A stretch of 41,880 nt of DNA from Deltaproteobacteria bacterium (lineage in GTDB: Bacteria; Desulfobacterota; Syntrophobacteria; BM002): contig CP070689.1 of NCBI GenBank assembly GCA_020353155.1, positions 3,025,034 through 3,066,913 on the forward strand, written 5' to 3'. Numbering within the stretch: the first letter of the stretch is position 1; the number at the start of each line of letters is the position of its first letter. The notes beneath the pieces are model-generated. The model did not search any database. It was given only the letters and a program-made list of their open reading frames with translations, and was not told the origin of the DNA. The translations under genes and the position numbers were made by a program. Shown piece after piece: positions 8,932-17,262 of this stretch.

Positions 8932-9975
8932 TTAAACTCTCTTCCATCCTGAGGATGGCATTTTCTTTCCCTGACTGTTGATGACGAGCCCCTCTATGGA
9001 AGGGAGCTGTCCAATAAACTGGTTTCCTCTAGCAGGTCCCATTACATAGACACAGGTTGCAATGGCGTCGGCTTCCATACAGCTGGCCGCCCGAATGGTA
9101 ACGCTGGCGGTCTCAGGAGCTGGGCTACCAGAACTGGGTCTGATGAGGTGATGGAACAATTTCTCTCGGTCAAAAAAGACCTCGTAGTTACCAGAGGTGG
9201 CAATGGCCCCATTAATGAGAGTGACCACATCTACATGACCCTTAAGCTTCCAAGGGTCCTGAATGCCGATCTTCCAGGGTTTTTCCTCCCCTTTACCGCC
9301 ATAGACCAAAATATCGCCACCGGCATTGATCAAGGCGTGTTGGATGTTTTGCTGCCGCAGGAGATCCATGGCCCGATCTACTATATACCCCTTGGCAATG
9401 CCGTCGAGGGTAACTTCCATGCCACTTCGGTCAAAAGAGGCGGAGCTCTTGCTGATTTTGAGATGCCGACTTCCGACTTTTTCCATAGCCTCCTTTAAAG
9501 CTTGGGAAGAGGGAGGTCCATTGTTGACCCTGAAGCTTTCCTGATAAAGATCGACAACAGGCTTAATCGTAATATCGAAGGTTCCTCCGCTTAGCCTATA
9601 GTAGTGGAGTGATGACCTCAAAACCTCCATCACCTCCGTCGGAGGATTGTCAAGAAAACCACTACCATTGAGATGGCCGATGTAAGAACTACTCTCAAAG
9701 CGAGTCATGAAAGCAGTCAGCCTGTTGATCTCTTCAAATGCCCGCCCCATGGCCTCTTCCGCCTCTCCCTGAGAGGGGTGGAATGCTATCATATTAATAA
9801 AAGTCCCCATACCGAGATGGCTCTTGGAAACTTTGTATAGGTTATGGTCAAATTTAACCGCCTCAGTTGGTAGGGGAACACCAAGGGTGGCCACGCCGAG
9901 ACTCAATGTGCCGGTGAGAGACAAAAAAGCTCTCCGGCTGATCGATTTCGTCATTTCGGGTAGTGGTTGTTTCAT
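8932..9975 (-). CDS. apbE: ApbE-type FAD:protein FMN transferase, Tat-exported
   Basis: A 347-residue ApbE protein, which covalently attaches FMN to Thr/Ser in (S/T)GAT motifs of Rnf/Nqr subunits in the periplasm. The ATG at 9975 is preferred over a TTG two codons upstream because AGGAG lies 9 nt before it. A twin-arginine signal (SRRAFLSLTG) begins near residue 13. Family motifs follow: GGTFDITIKPVVDLY, DGIAKGYIVDRA, ALINAGGDI and MEADAIATCVYVMG. It lies 10 bp upstream of fdhA and in the same transcription unit as rnfG, whose SGAT motif is its probable target. Confidence 0.95.
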   Translation of the reverse strand: MKQPLPEMTKSISRRAFLSLTGTLSLGVATLGVPLPTEAVKFDHNLYKVSKSHLGMGTFINMIAFHPSQGEAEEAMGRAFEEINRLTAFMTRFESSSYIGHLNGSGFLDNPPTEVMEVLRSSLHYYRLSGGTFDITIKPVVDLYQESFRVNNGPPSSQALKEAMEKVGSRHLKISKSSASFDRSGMEVTLDGIAKGYIVDRAMDLLRQQNIQHALINAGGDILVYGGKGEEKPWKIGIQDPWKLKGHVDVVTLINGAIATSGNYEVFFDREKLFHHLIRPSSGSPAPETASVTIRAASCMEADAIATCVYVMGPARGNQFIGQLPSIEGLVINSQGKKMPSSGWKRV

Positions 9976-10017
9976 GACCAAGATCTCCTAACGGTCCTCA
10001 ATGCAAGTTTTCAATTT

Positions 10018-10087
10018 AGTGCCTAGTGCCTAGTGTTCACTGCCCGCTGCTTATTGCCTGCTGCTTGCTGCCAACTGCCTGCTGTTG
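10018..10087. repeat. Period-7 array that forms the 3' end of the FdhB-like gene
   Basis: Ten consecutive 7-base units run from 10018 to 10087 (AGTGCCT, AGTGCCT, AGTGTTC, ACTGCCC, GCTGCTT, ATTGCCT, GCTGCTT, GCTGCCA, ACTGCCT, GCTGTTG). No clear inverted partner arm is seen. The array spans the stop codon of the gene ending at 10037, so the Gln/Ala/Ser-rich protein tail is repeat-derived. Confidence 0.8.
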
Positions 10088-10849
10088 TGCGGCCAGACCT
10101 TCCGGGGTCGTCCCTTCCTGTCCCACAACTCTTGCCACCAGTTTGTATAAACTTTTCAAGGGGATATCTGCGGGACATACTTCCTCGCAGAGTCCACAAT
10201 ATACACAAAGGGAACGGCCCACCATGTGCATTGCCCGGGTCATGAGGAAGTTGGGGTTGGCTGGAGGGAGTTCTCCCCGTGGGATTAATGCAGCTTCCTC
10301 AAGAGTGCATTCATGGCAATAACAAACCGGACAAATGTTACGGCAGCCAAAGCACTTGACACAGCGATCGAAGGTGTCGAACCACTGCTGGAGTTTGCCC
10401 AGCAGATCCATTTGCGAACCAACCGGATCCTCGCCACCCACAACACCCTGGGCCGGCTCACCTGCAACCAATGCATCTGGAAAGGGCTTCCAGCACTGAT
10501 GCTTTTCGGCCAGTTCGGCTGGGCAAGCGAAACCAACCGGGATAACATGATCCGGATCCAGCATGCTGACAGTAAAAAGTAGCTGAAGAGCGCGCTCGTC
10601 GCAGCCTCGCACCAGAACGCCGAGAGTCTCATTTGGATGCTCGCTGGCGAGATGGGTCAGAATCTTGTCTAAGGGATAACGAGCCTCTGCAGGGTTCTCC
10701 CTGTCTCCCAGGGATAGTTCCCCAAGTTGGTCGGCCCCGGTAAATAGATGGGGGCCGATGTCGGTTCCCTTCTGTTTCAAACCCAAAAAGCCCTTGATTT
10801 TTCCTTCCGCAAAGAGATTTCTCACATAGTTTTGAATTTCTTCTTTCAT
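10037..10849 (-). CDS. FdhB/FrhB-like 4Fe-4S dicluster protein
   Basis: A 270-residue soluble iron-sulfur protein. The N-terminal half has the RGCDERAL signature (residues 81-88) seen in FrhB/FdhB-type (F420-hydrogenase beta) proteins. Cluster 1 is C163-C166-C169-C173P, followed by a CxCxxC group (176-181). Cluster 2 is C215-C218-C221-C225P. Its likely role, inferred from context, is to pass electrons between formate dehydrogenase and the Rnf/NAD(P)H modules. Its ATG overlaps the rseC stop (ATGA), implying translational coupling. The last ~16 residues (after LAA) are encoded by a period-7 intergenic repeat and are probably non-functional. Whether it binds a flavin cannot be told by eye. Confidence 0.85.
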   Translation of the reverse strand: MKEEIQNYVRNLFAEGKIKGFLGLKQKGTDIGPHLFTGADQLGELSLGDRENPAEARYPLDKILTHLASEHPNETLGVLVRGCDERALQLLFTVSMLDPDHVIPVGFACPAELAEKHQCWKPFPDALVAGEPAQGVVGGEDPVGSQMDLLGKLQQWFDTFDRCVKCFGCRNICPVCYCHECTLEEAALIPRGELPPANPNFLMTRAMHMVGRSLCVYCGLCEEVCPADIPLKSLYKLVARVVGQEGTTPEGLAAQQQAVGSKQQAISSGQ

Positions 10850-11286
10850 CAGCCTTCCTTAATGATTCGAGAAACTTTGGGGATAACTGCCCCCGTTCGC
10901 TCCAACTTTTTGTCCTTTATTCTGACAAGGACGAAAGCAAGCCCGAAACAAAGGGAAGCAATCCCAAAAGAGGTCAATTCAGGATTTGTTCCGAGAATGG
11001 GGGCCACTTTTTGTCCAATTGCGGCTCCAGCAATAAGAGCCAAAATGGGAAACAAATAGACCAAAAAAGACAATTTTACCAAAGATTGATCCTCTAGGGT
11101 CAAGAGCACCTGATCCCCAGGTCGCGCCTGAACTTCGTTGAGGGCTTCAACCTCCATCTCTTTACCACCGCCCAGAACTTGGCAGGCACCATGGGAACTG
11201 CAGCTCTCGCACATGTCGGACCGCCTGGTAACCACCCAGGCTTTAGTGCCCATTGTTCTCTTGACCATGCCCTCTTCGGTCATCAT
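10849..11286 (-). CDS. rseC: RseC/RsxC-associated SoxR-reducing system protein
   Basis: A 145-residue RseC-family membrane protein. The N-terminus has a Cys cluster (CESCSSHGAC, about residues 26-35). A beta-rich segment follows (RPGDQVLLTLED), then two hydrophobic helices (LSFLVYLFPILALIAG and a second near FGIASLCFGLAFVLV). RseC proteins accompany Rnf/Rsx complexes and are linked to their function or to SoxR reduction in E. coli. The start at 11286 makes an ATGA overlap with the upstream gene's stop, and its own stop overlaps the next start, so three genes are translationally coupled. Confidence 0.9.
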   Translation of the reverse strand: MMTEEGMVKRTMGTKAWVVTRRSDMCESCSSHGACQVLGGGKEMEVEALNEVQARPGDQVLLTLEDQSLVKLSFLVYLFPILALIAGAAIGQKVAPILGTNPELTSFGIASLCFGLAFVLVRIKDKKLERTGAVIPKVSRIIKEG

Positions 11287-12161
11287 GGGCGAATCTCCCA
11301 AAAATAGTGAGATGGGTCAAATATCAGGGGCGACAGGGTCGAGTCGAGAACTTCCGCTCCTATGACCTCGCCAACGAACAAGGAGTGGTCCCCAACCGCT
11401 ACAGTTTTCACCAGTTCGCAATCAACATAAGCAAAAACATCTGACAAGAGAGGGTTGCCCGCGGGAGTTCGCTGAGGGACAACCCCTTCGAATTTGTCCA
11501 TTTCCCGTCCTGTGGTTAAGGCGAAGCGGGAGGCGACATCTACCTGACCGGATGCCAGAACGTTCAGGGCAAATTGACCACTGTTGGTGATCATTTCGTG
11601 GCACTTTCTCAGGGGTGAAATGGCAACCATCACCATCAAGGGGTCAAAAGATAGCTGGGTGACCCAGGGTGTGGTCACTCCATTGTTCTGGCCTTGGTCT
11701 TGAACAGTGACGATATAGACGCCATTGGTTAAGGAGCTGAAGAGGATATCTTGCGTACTTACTTCTGCCTTGTCAGGGTAGCGAAGTAGCTCTATGTGGG
11801 TTTCCTGAGCCAAAACCTCGGACACCTTGCTTTCAATTTCGCTTCGGTCAATAGGTTTCATGCAATAGGCATTCGCACCTAGCCGCATAGCTTCTTCAAC
11901 GGTTGCGTGGGTTGGGTAACCAGTAAGCATAATGACTTTGATGGAGGGTCGGATCTCCTTTAGTCTGCTCAAGACCTGAACGCCATCCATCTTTTTCAGT
12001 TTTATGTCCAGGATTGCGAGGTCAACCGGATGGTTATTAACGTGATCAATGGCCTCATCTTCATCGGTGTATCCAACGACCTCGTGCCCCCTTTTCTCCA
12101 ATACTCTACGGACGGCGTTTACGGCCTCCTGGACATCGTCCAGAACTAGAATTTGAGCCAT
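11283..12161 (-). CDS. Response-regulator receiver domain fused to flavin-reductase-like domain
   Basis: A 292-residue fusion. Residues 1-120 form a receiver domain: acidic pair D8-D9, phosphoacceptor D52 (LAILDIKL), conserved Thr in VIMLTGYP and Lys in CMKPID. Residues ~135-290 form a flavin-reductase-like FMN-binding split barrel (SSLTNGVYIVTV, VAISPLRKCHEMI, GQFALNVLASGQ, DCELVKTVAVGDHSLFVGEV). There is no DNA-binding domain. The start at 12161 is chosen because GGAG lies 6 nt upstream. Gene order (rnfB, this gene, rseC) suggests a redox output linked to Rnf, possibly switched by phosphorylation; that role is inference. Confidence 0.9.
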   Translation of the reverse strand: MAQILVLDDVQEAVNAVRRVLEKRGHEVVGYTDEDEAIDHVNNHPVDLAILDIKLKKMDGVQVLSRLKEIRPSIKVIMLTGYPTHATVEEAMRLGANAYCMKPIDRSEIESKVSEVLAQETHIELLRYPDKAEVSTQDILFSSLTNGVYIVTVQDQGQNNGVTTPWVTQLSFDPLMVMVAISPLRKCHEMITNSGQFALNVLASGQVDVASRFALTTGREMDKFEGVVPQRTPAGNPLLSDVFAYVDCELVKTVAVGDHSLFVGEVIGAEVLDSTLSPLIFDPSHYFWEIRP

Positions 12162-12199
12162 GCTGTTCTCCATTTTCTTTCAAATACAGAGCTATTTGC

Positions 12200-14254
12200 T
12201 TAATGATATCTTCCCCGCGTATAGCAGATCAATCCACAATTGAGACACCTGAGAGCCTCTTGCTTAGCCATTTCCTCGGTTAGTCCACGCTCGATTTCGA
12301 GGCTGGGATCGAAATGTTCCTCAGGAGGTCTTTTGGGCATCTTTTGTCTCGCCCCAACAGGCAACAGTTCCTGCACCTGACCTACATCCAGAACCTCTGT
12401 TTGGCTGGTAAGCATATGCAATGGCGGGGCGACTTCTTTTCCGGTTAGGAACATGTGAGTTGAGGCAGCCGCCCTCCGGCCGGCACCAATGGCTTCCACC
12501 ACTGCTCGGTAGTCGCTTATGGGGTCACTGGTGGCAAAGATTCCTTCGGGTCTCGCTGTTGAAGGTGGGTGATAGGGAGAAATTGTTTGCCACAACAGGG
12601 GAGTTTCCTCTCCCTCCAGGGCTGGGACTTTGACAAAAATCATTTCCGGTAAGCGGCCGGAGGCAGTGATAACCGTATCGGCTGGAATCGCAAGCTCAGC
12701 AAACCTTCTACGGGCAGCAGTGGAGGAAACGAGGTGGGAGAATACTAGTTGGGTCAGACTATCGTCTACCCCTTTGAATTGGCTCAGGGTAGCATCGAAA
12801 TAAACCTCTGTTCCCTCATGGCCAATTTTTGTCAAATCAGAATCGGAGAGTCCCAGCTCTCCCTTAGAACGGCTATACACTATGGTTACTTGTTCTGCCC
12901 CTGCCTGGCGGCATCTTCTGGCAGCGTCCAATGCCATTTGCCCACCGCCCACGATCACAACTCGTCGGCCCACAGGGACGTCGATTCCCTGTGCCCAGGC
13001 CAAGGAAACTGGCAGGAGCAGATAAAGCCCGGGAGCGGCCTGCTCCAGGTCAGGTTCTGGCCCGCGGAGTAGGGTAGCATCCCAGCCGCCTGTAGCCAAA
13101 ACCACAGCCTCATAGCCCTCTTTAAGCAGAGATGCCAGAGTAAAGTCCTTGCCGAGAGCTTTTTCAGTTTGAACCTCCACTCCCAACTCCAGGATACCCT
13201 CGATATCCCAATCCAGAACATCTTTGGGCAGGCGTGCTTCAGAAATAACCGTACGAAGCAAACCGCCCAGTTTGGGCATGGCCTCAAAGATGGTAGGAGA
13301 ATGACCCAGCCGGGCGAGGAAGCAGGCTGCAGTCAATCCTTCGGCACCGCCACCTACAATGGCGAGGCGACGGCCAGTCTCGGGAGCTTTGAAAAGTTGC
13401 AGTCGGTGACCGCTTTCTCTTTCATAATCGGCCACAAATCTTTTCAGATAGTTGATGGCCACCGGCTCGTCAGTGAGATTGCGGCGACATTCGAACTCAC
13501 ATGGATGTGGGCAGATCCGGCCGCAGACAAGGGGCAGGGGGTTTCTTTCTTTGATCACCCGCACAGCCTCTAGATAATTGCCCAAGGCCGTTTGTTGGAT
13601 CTGTTCGGGAATGTTGATCCCGGCCGGGCAAGTTCTCTGACAAGGGGCGGTGCATTCATCGGTGGTGTACTCGCCGAGAATGCGGTTTGTCACCGAAGTG
13701 AGAGCAATTATTCCCTTGGGACAAGTGCGTACGCAGGTACCGCAGCCGGTACAAACGTCCTCGTGAACCACCGGCAGGCCGTCATTTCCCATGGAGAGGG
13801 CGCCAAAAGGGCAAGCCTTGACACAGGAACCTAAACCAATGCAGCCTATGGGACATTGTTTGGATCCCCCGGCCAGTAGCATGGCAGCGCGGCAGTCGGT
13901 GACACCATCGTAGACATACTTGATATCGGCCTTTTCAACGCTGTAACGGCAACCTATCTGGGCTATTTCTGGCTCCTTGAGTTCCACTTTAACACCGAGG
14001 ATCTCAGCCACCTTCTGGTGAACTTCGACGCCTCCTCCGACACAGGAGTTTGGAGCCAGTTGGCCTACTACAATGGCTTGGGCCGCTGCAGTGCAACCGG
14101 GGAGTCCACAGCCGCCACAATTTGCTCCTGGAAGAGCCTCTTCAACCTCTATAATCTGTGGATCTACGTACACATAAAAAATCTTTGAGGCCACAGCTAG
14201 TCCCACACCGGCCAGCAGACCAAGACCCCCTATAGCCAAACCCGCAGCGAGCAT
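12200..14254 (-). CDS. rnfB: RnfB fused to a GltD/NfnB-like FAD/NAD(P)H oxidoreductase
   Basis: A 684-residue fusion. Residues ~1-190 are RnfB: one N-terminal membrane helix, the Fes-type cluster (ANCGGCGLPGC plus later Cys), then two ferredoxin clusters (CIGLGSCVKACP, CTGCGTCVRTCP). From ~residue 200 it becomes the small-subunit glutamate-synthase family: the CTAPCQRTCP and CGRICPHPCEFEC cluster motifs, an FAD Rossmann fold (IVGGGAEGL, about 298-306) and a second one for NAD(P)H (VIVGGGQMALDAA, about 433-445). It ends with AIGAGRRAA and a short Cys motif (CLNCGLIC). AGGAG is 8 nt before the ATG at 14254; a GTG two codons upstream is too close. It should move electrons between ferredoxin clusters, FAD and a pyridine nucleotide on the cytoplasmic face. 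Confidence 0.95.
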   Translation of the reverse strand: MLAAGLAIGGLGLLAGVGLAVASKIFYVYVDPQIIEVEEALPGANCGGCGLPGCTAAAQAIVVGQLAPNSCVGGGVEVHQKVAEILGVKVELKEPEIAQIGCRYSVEKADIKYVYDGVTDCRAAMLLAGGSKQCPIGCIGLGSCVKACPFGALSMGNDGLPVVHEDVCTGCGTCVRTCPKGIIALTSVTNRILGEYTTDECTAPCQRTCPAGINIPEQIQQTALGNYLEAVRVIKERNPLPLVCGRICPHPCEFECRRNLTDEPVAINYLKRFVADYERESGHRLQLFKAPETGRRLAIVGGGAEGLTAACFLARLGHSPTIFEAMPKLGGLLRTVISEARLPKDVLDWDIEGILELGVEVQTEKALGKDFTLASLLKEGYEAVVLATGGWDATLLRGPEPDLEQAAPGLYLLLPVSLAWAQGIDVPVGRRVVIVGGGQMALDAARRCRQAGAEQVTIVYSRSKGELGLSDSDLTKIGHEGTEVYFDATLSQFKGVDDSLTQLVFSHLVSSTAARRRFAELAIPADTVITASGRLPEMIFVKVPALEGEETPLLWQTISPYHPPSTARPEGIFATSDPISDYRAVVEAIGAGRRAAASTHMFLTGKEVAPPLHMLTSQTEVLDVGQVQELLPVGARQKMPKRPPEEHFDPSLEIERGLTEEMAKQEALRCLNCGLICYTRGRYH

Positions 14255-14323
14255 ACTCACATCTCCTTAATCAAATATAATAACATATTAATATTTCTAT
14301 GTCTTTGTTGCTCAAATCTCTTA

Positions 14324-14363
14324 TTGCCCAGTATTCCAGTCTTCCACTATTCTATTAATCCAC
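14324..14363. repeat. Single-arm period-8 array after rnfA
   Basis: Five 8-base units (TTGCCCAG, TATTCCAG, TCTTCCAC, TATTCTAT, TAATCCAC) lie in the 111-bp gap between rnfA and rnfB. They end 3 bp from the rnfA stop codon. No inverted partner is obvious. Confidence 0.5.
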
Positions 14364-14365
14364 TT

Positions 14366-14944
14366 TTAATCCACTAACCCTGAAAAGCCTAGGAAAGCCA
14401 AGGCAAGGAGTCCAACCGTTATCATGGCAATGGGCATCCCTGCGAAGGGACTGGGAATTCTGGCCGTGGGAAATCTTTCCCTCAAACTGGCGAGCAACAC
14501 CATGGCCAAGGTGAAACCCACCGCCGAAGCAAAGGAAAAGACTACCGTCTGCATGAAGTCAAACTCTTCCTGAATATTGATGATGGCTATACCCAACACT
14601 GCACAGTTGGTGGTGATCAGGGGAAGAAATATGCCCAAGGCTCGGTACAGTCCCGGGATGGATTTCTGCAAAAACATCTCCACCAGCTGAACCAGTGAAG
14701 CGATTACCAGGATAAAGGCAATTGTTCGCAGATACTCCAGGCCCAGGGGGTTTAGAATTGCATACTGCACCACCCAGGTGATCATTCCAGCAAGGGTCAC
14801 CACAAAAATAACCGCCATTCCCATGCCGACAGCAGTATCCATTTTTTGGGAAACCCCCAGAAAAGGACAATTTCCCAAATAGCGAGCCAGGATAATGTTG
14901 CTGACCAAAATGGCGCTAACAATTAGAAGAAGATAATCACCCAT
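14366..14944 (-). CDS. rnfA: Rnf complex membrane subunit RnfA
   Basis: A 192-residue integral membrane protein with six predicted helices. Signature segments are ILARYLGNCPFLGVS near the N-terminus (a conserved Cys-containing half-helix that helps hold the membrane [2Fe-2S] cluster), LQKSIPGLYRALGIFLPLITTNCAVLG, and the final FAGMPIAMITVGL. RnfA pairs with RnfE in the ion-translocating core. AAGGA lies 9 nt before the ATG. It is separated from rnfE by a 137-bp gap holding a repeat array. Confidence 0.97.
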   Translation of the reverse strand: MGDYLLLIVSAILVSNIILARYLGNCPFLGVSQKMDTAVGMGMAVIFVVTLAGMITWVVQYAILNPLGLEYLRTIAFILVIASLVQLVEMFLQKSIPGLYRALGIFLPLITTNCAVLGIAIINIQEEFDFMQTVVFSFASAVGFTLAMVLLASLRERFPTARIPSPFAGMPIAMITVGLLALAFLGFSGLVD

Positions 14945-14988
14945 TGCATCTGATCCTTTCTCTCATGGTTGGGCTTTTAATCTTAACT

Positions 14989-15075
14989 GATGTGAGATGT
15001 GTGATGCGAGATTGAGCATCTCTGTCTTAGGTATCTCACATCCCATATCCCACATCTCATATCCCATGTCGCACA
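14989..15075. repeat. Period-7 array with inverted arms between rnfE and rnfA
   Basis: The left arm is GATGTGA, GATGTGT, GATGCGA, GATTGAG (14989-15016). The right arm is TCTCACA, TCCCATA, TCCCACA, TCTCATA, TCCCATG, TCGCACA (15034-15075). The arms are roughly reverse complementary around an 17-bp spacer. It splits the rnf operon and could act as an RNA-processing or stability hairpin. Confidence 0.78.
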
Positions 15076-15081
15076 TCTTCC

Positions 15082-15681
15082 CTAGTGCGCTGGTCTCTTG
15101 CGGCTGATGATGTTCATCAAACCAAGAAGGAGTCCTAAACACACGAAGGCGCCCGGTGCCTTGACTATAAAGCTCAGAGGTTCATAGGTCTCCCACATGA
15201 CGCTGGCGCCAAAGATAGTGCCGTTACCCAAAATTTCCCTTATACCTCCCAAAACAGTAAGAGAGATGGTGAAGCCCAGCCCGATCCCCAAACCATCCGC
15301 CAGCGAGTGGATGATAGGGTTTTTGGAGGCGAAGGCCTCGGCTCGGCCCAGAATGATACAATTGACCACAATCAAGGGGATGAAAATACCGAGGATTTTG
15401 TACAAAGGGTAAAAATAGGCCTGCATTAAAAGTTCTACGATGACCACAAAGGAGGCTATCACCACAATGTATGAAGCGATTCTCACCTTGCCAGGGATGA
15501 TCTTTCTCAGTATTGAGACGATGAGATTGGAGAAAACCAAAACAAAGGTGGTGGCCAATCCCATCCCCATGCCGTTCTCGGCAGCGGTGGTAACTGCCAG
15601 GGTTGGACACAGGCCCAAAACCAATCTAAAGGGAGGAAGTTGCTCCCAAAATCCCTTGGTAAACTCTTTGACCACACTCAT
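15082..15681 (-). CDS. rnfE: Rnf complex membrane subunit RnfE
   Basis: A 199-residue membrane protein. Marks are ENPPFRLVLGLCPTLAVTT-like (here PPFRLVLGLCPTLAVTTAA), YKILGIFIPLIVVNCIILGRAEAFASKN and the GLGIGLGFT helix. The half-helix Cys residues (LGLCPTLA and VVNCIILGR) are present, as expected for the partner of RnfA. It begins 2 bp after the rnfG stop, so the two are tightly coupled, with GAGGAGG upstream inside the end of rnfG. Confidence 0.97.
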   Translation of the reverse strand: MSVVKEFTKGFWEQLPPFRLVLGLCPTLAVTTAAENGMGMGLATTFVLVFSNLIVSILRKIIPGKVRIASYIVVIASFVVIVELLMQAYFYPLYKILGIFIPLIVVNCIILGRAEAFASKNPIIHSLADGLGIGLGFTISLTVLGGIREILGNGTIFGASVMWETYEPLSFIVKAPGAFVCLGLLLGLMNIISRKRPAH

Positions 15682-15683
15682 GG

Positions 15684-16262
15684 CTAAAATGCCTCCTCTT
15701 TAATCTTAGGAAACTGCTCCAGCGCTTCGTTAACGGCCGTAATAACGCCAACGGTGGAGAAAGTCGCACCGCTGAGAGCGTCCACCTTGCCGCCTTCCGC
15801 AGAAAGTTTGGCTGTGTCAAGATCCAGACCTGCAAACTGGTCGGTGAATCCCGCTTCCACAATTCTGGCACCCAGCCCGGGAGTCTCGGTGTGACTCATG
15901 ATGCTTATGCCAGTGAGCTTACCGTCCGGTCCCACTCCCACCATGACCTCGATAATGTCATGGTATCCTTTGGCAACAGCACTGAAGGCTACTGCCTCGG
16001 TTTTTCCGCCTTTCTTGGCAGGAAAAACCACTTTTTCTATGGGATTGCCTTCCTTGTCTTCCCCCACAAACACGTTGATCCGTTCCTTGATGGGATCGTT
16101 TTCGAAATCTCTCAGAACCGCCTTCATGGAGGGCTCTTGCACGAACTTGATATACTGATACTCTCGGGGTGCCTTGGTGGCCTCGTTAACGTAGGACAAG
16201 ACCACTCCCGAGGTGGCACAAATAACAAATAAAACCACGACCATTTTGATTAGATCACGCAC
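15684..16262 (-). CDS. rnfG: Rnf complex FMN-binding subunit RnfG
   Basis: A 192-residue periplasm-facing subunit with one N-terminal membrane helix (about residues 7-23). The covalent FMN motif DALSGATFS is intact, with Thr about residue 167 as the expected attachment site. The SHTETPGLGARI segment typical of RnfG precedes it. ApbE encoded in the same unit is the probable flavin transferase. Its start overlaps the end of rnfD by 8 bp. Confidence 0.97.
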   Translation of the reverse strand: MRDLIKMVVVLFVICATSGVVLSYVNEATKAPREYQYIKFVQEPSMKAVLRDFENDPIKERINVFVGEDKEGNPIEKVVFPAKKGGKTEAVAFSAVAKGYHDIIEVMVGVGPDGKLTGISIMSHTETPGLGARIVEAGFTDQFAGLDLDTAKLSAEGGKVDALSGATFSTVGVITAVNEALEQFPKIKEEAF

Positions 16263-17250
16263 CTTCTTTTACCCTCCCATAGACTCGGGGCCGCACCCGA
16301 TCCAAAAGCGGGGTAGCGGCATTCATTAGCAAGACGGCAAAAGCCACTCCGTCTATGAATCCTCCCCAGTAACGGATAATCATGGTAATCAGTCCGCAAC
16401 CTATGCCGAAAATGATCATGCCAGGCCCGGTTACCGGCACGGTTCCTTTATCGGTGGCCAGGAAGAAGGCGCCGATAAAAACCCAACCACTCAGAAGGTA
16501 TAGGGTGGGGTTAGCATAGGTCTCGGGGTCGATGAGCCAGAAGATGAGGCCGAAGAGCCAAGCAGAGGCGAGAAAGCTTACAGGGATATGCCAGGTGATT
16601 CTGCGTCTTAGCAAAAGATAGATGCCTCCAATTAGTATGGCCACAACCGAGACCGTGCCGATGGTTCCTGGTACGTTACCGATAAATAGGTCCATCCAGG
16701 GTAGGTCCATAAGAGCATCGACTCCATCCGACCTGATTACCTCTAGGGGTGGGTATTCTATGTACCCTCCAGGGTCCAAGCCGAAAAGGGGCTCAGGCAT
16801 TATCCAAGTCAGCATCTTGTCGGGGAATGAGACTCTAACCACTGCCCATCCAACCAGCACTGCGTTGAAGGGATTGTTCCCCAGGCCACCATAAATCTCT
16901 CTGCCCAAGATCACGGCTATGGCGGGTCCCACCACAGCGGTCCACCAGGGTAATTCGGAAGTGCAGATTAGAGCGAAGAGGAGCCCTAGCAGCAGGCTGC
17001 TTCCATTTTTTACCGCCAGCTTGCGCCCCATCAAACCCTGCATTCCGGCCTCACAGGCTACCGCGGTGGCCATGCATATGAGGGCCAACTTCAAGGCAGG
17101 AAAGCCGAAGAAATAGACGCCAGCCAGAAGTGCAGGTAAAAGCGCTATCAGAGTGTCGTACATGATAGAGGAGGTAGTGGTCTTCTGTTGGATGTGCGGT
17201 GCTACTGAAACACGAAGCATGGGCTCTTTTACTGAAATTGCTTTATCCAT
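16255..17250 (-). CDS. rnfD: Rnf complex membrane subunit RnfD
   Basis: A 331-residue membrane protein of the NqrB/RnfD family with about nine helices. Recognisable parts are GREIYGGLGNNPFNAVLVGWA (about 116-136), MDLFIGNVPGTIGTVS (about 186-200) and LLMNAATPLLDRVRPRVYG at the end. Odd point: the segment before DLFIGN normally holds the (S/T)GAT or TSATP flavinylation motif; here it reads SDGVDALMDLPW, with no such motif. So RnfD may lack covalent FMN. It starts 12 bp after rnfC ends. Confidence 0.95.
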   Translation of the reverse strand: MDKAISVKEPMLRVSVAPHIQQKTTTSSIMYDTLIALLPALLAGVYFFGFPALKLALICMATAVACEAGMQGLMGRKLAVKNGSSLLLGLLFALICTSELPWWTAVVGPAIAVILGREIYGGLGNNPFNAVLVGWAVVRVSFPDKMLTWIMPEPLFGLDPGGYIEYPPLEVIRSDGVDALMDLPWMDLFIGNVPGTIGTVSVVAILIGGIYLLLRRRITWHIPVSFLASAWLFGLIFWLIDPETYANPTLYLLSGWVFIGAFFLATDKGTVPVTGPGMIIFGIGCGLITMIIRYWGGFIDGVAFAVLLMNAATPLLDRVRPRVYGRVKEGA

Positions 17251-17262
17251 GTAGCTGACCTC

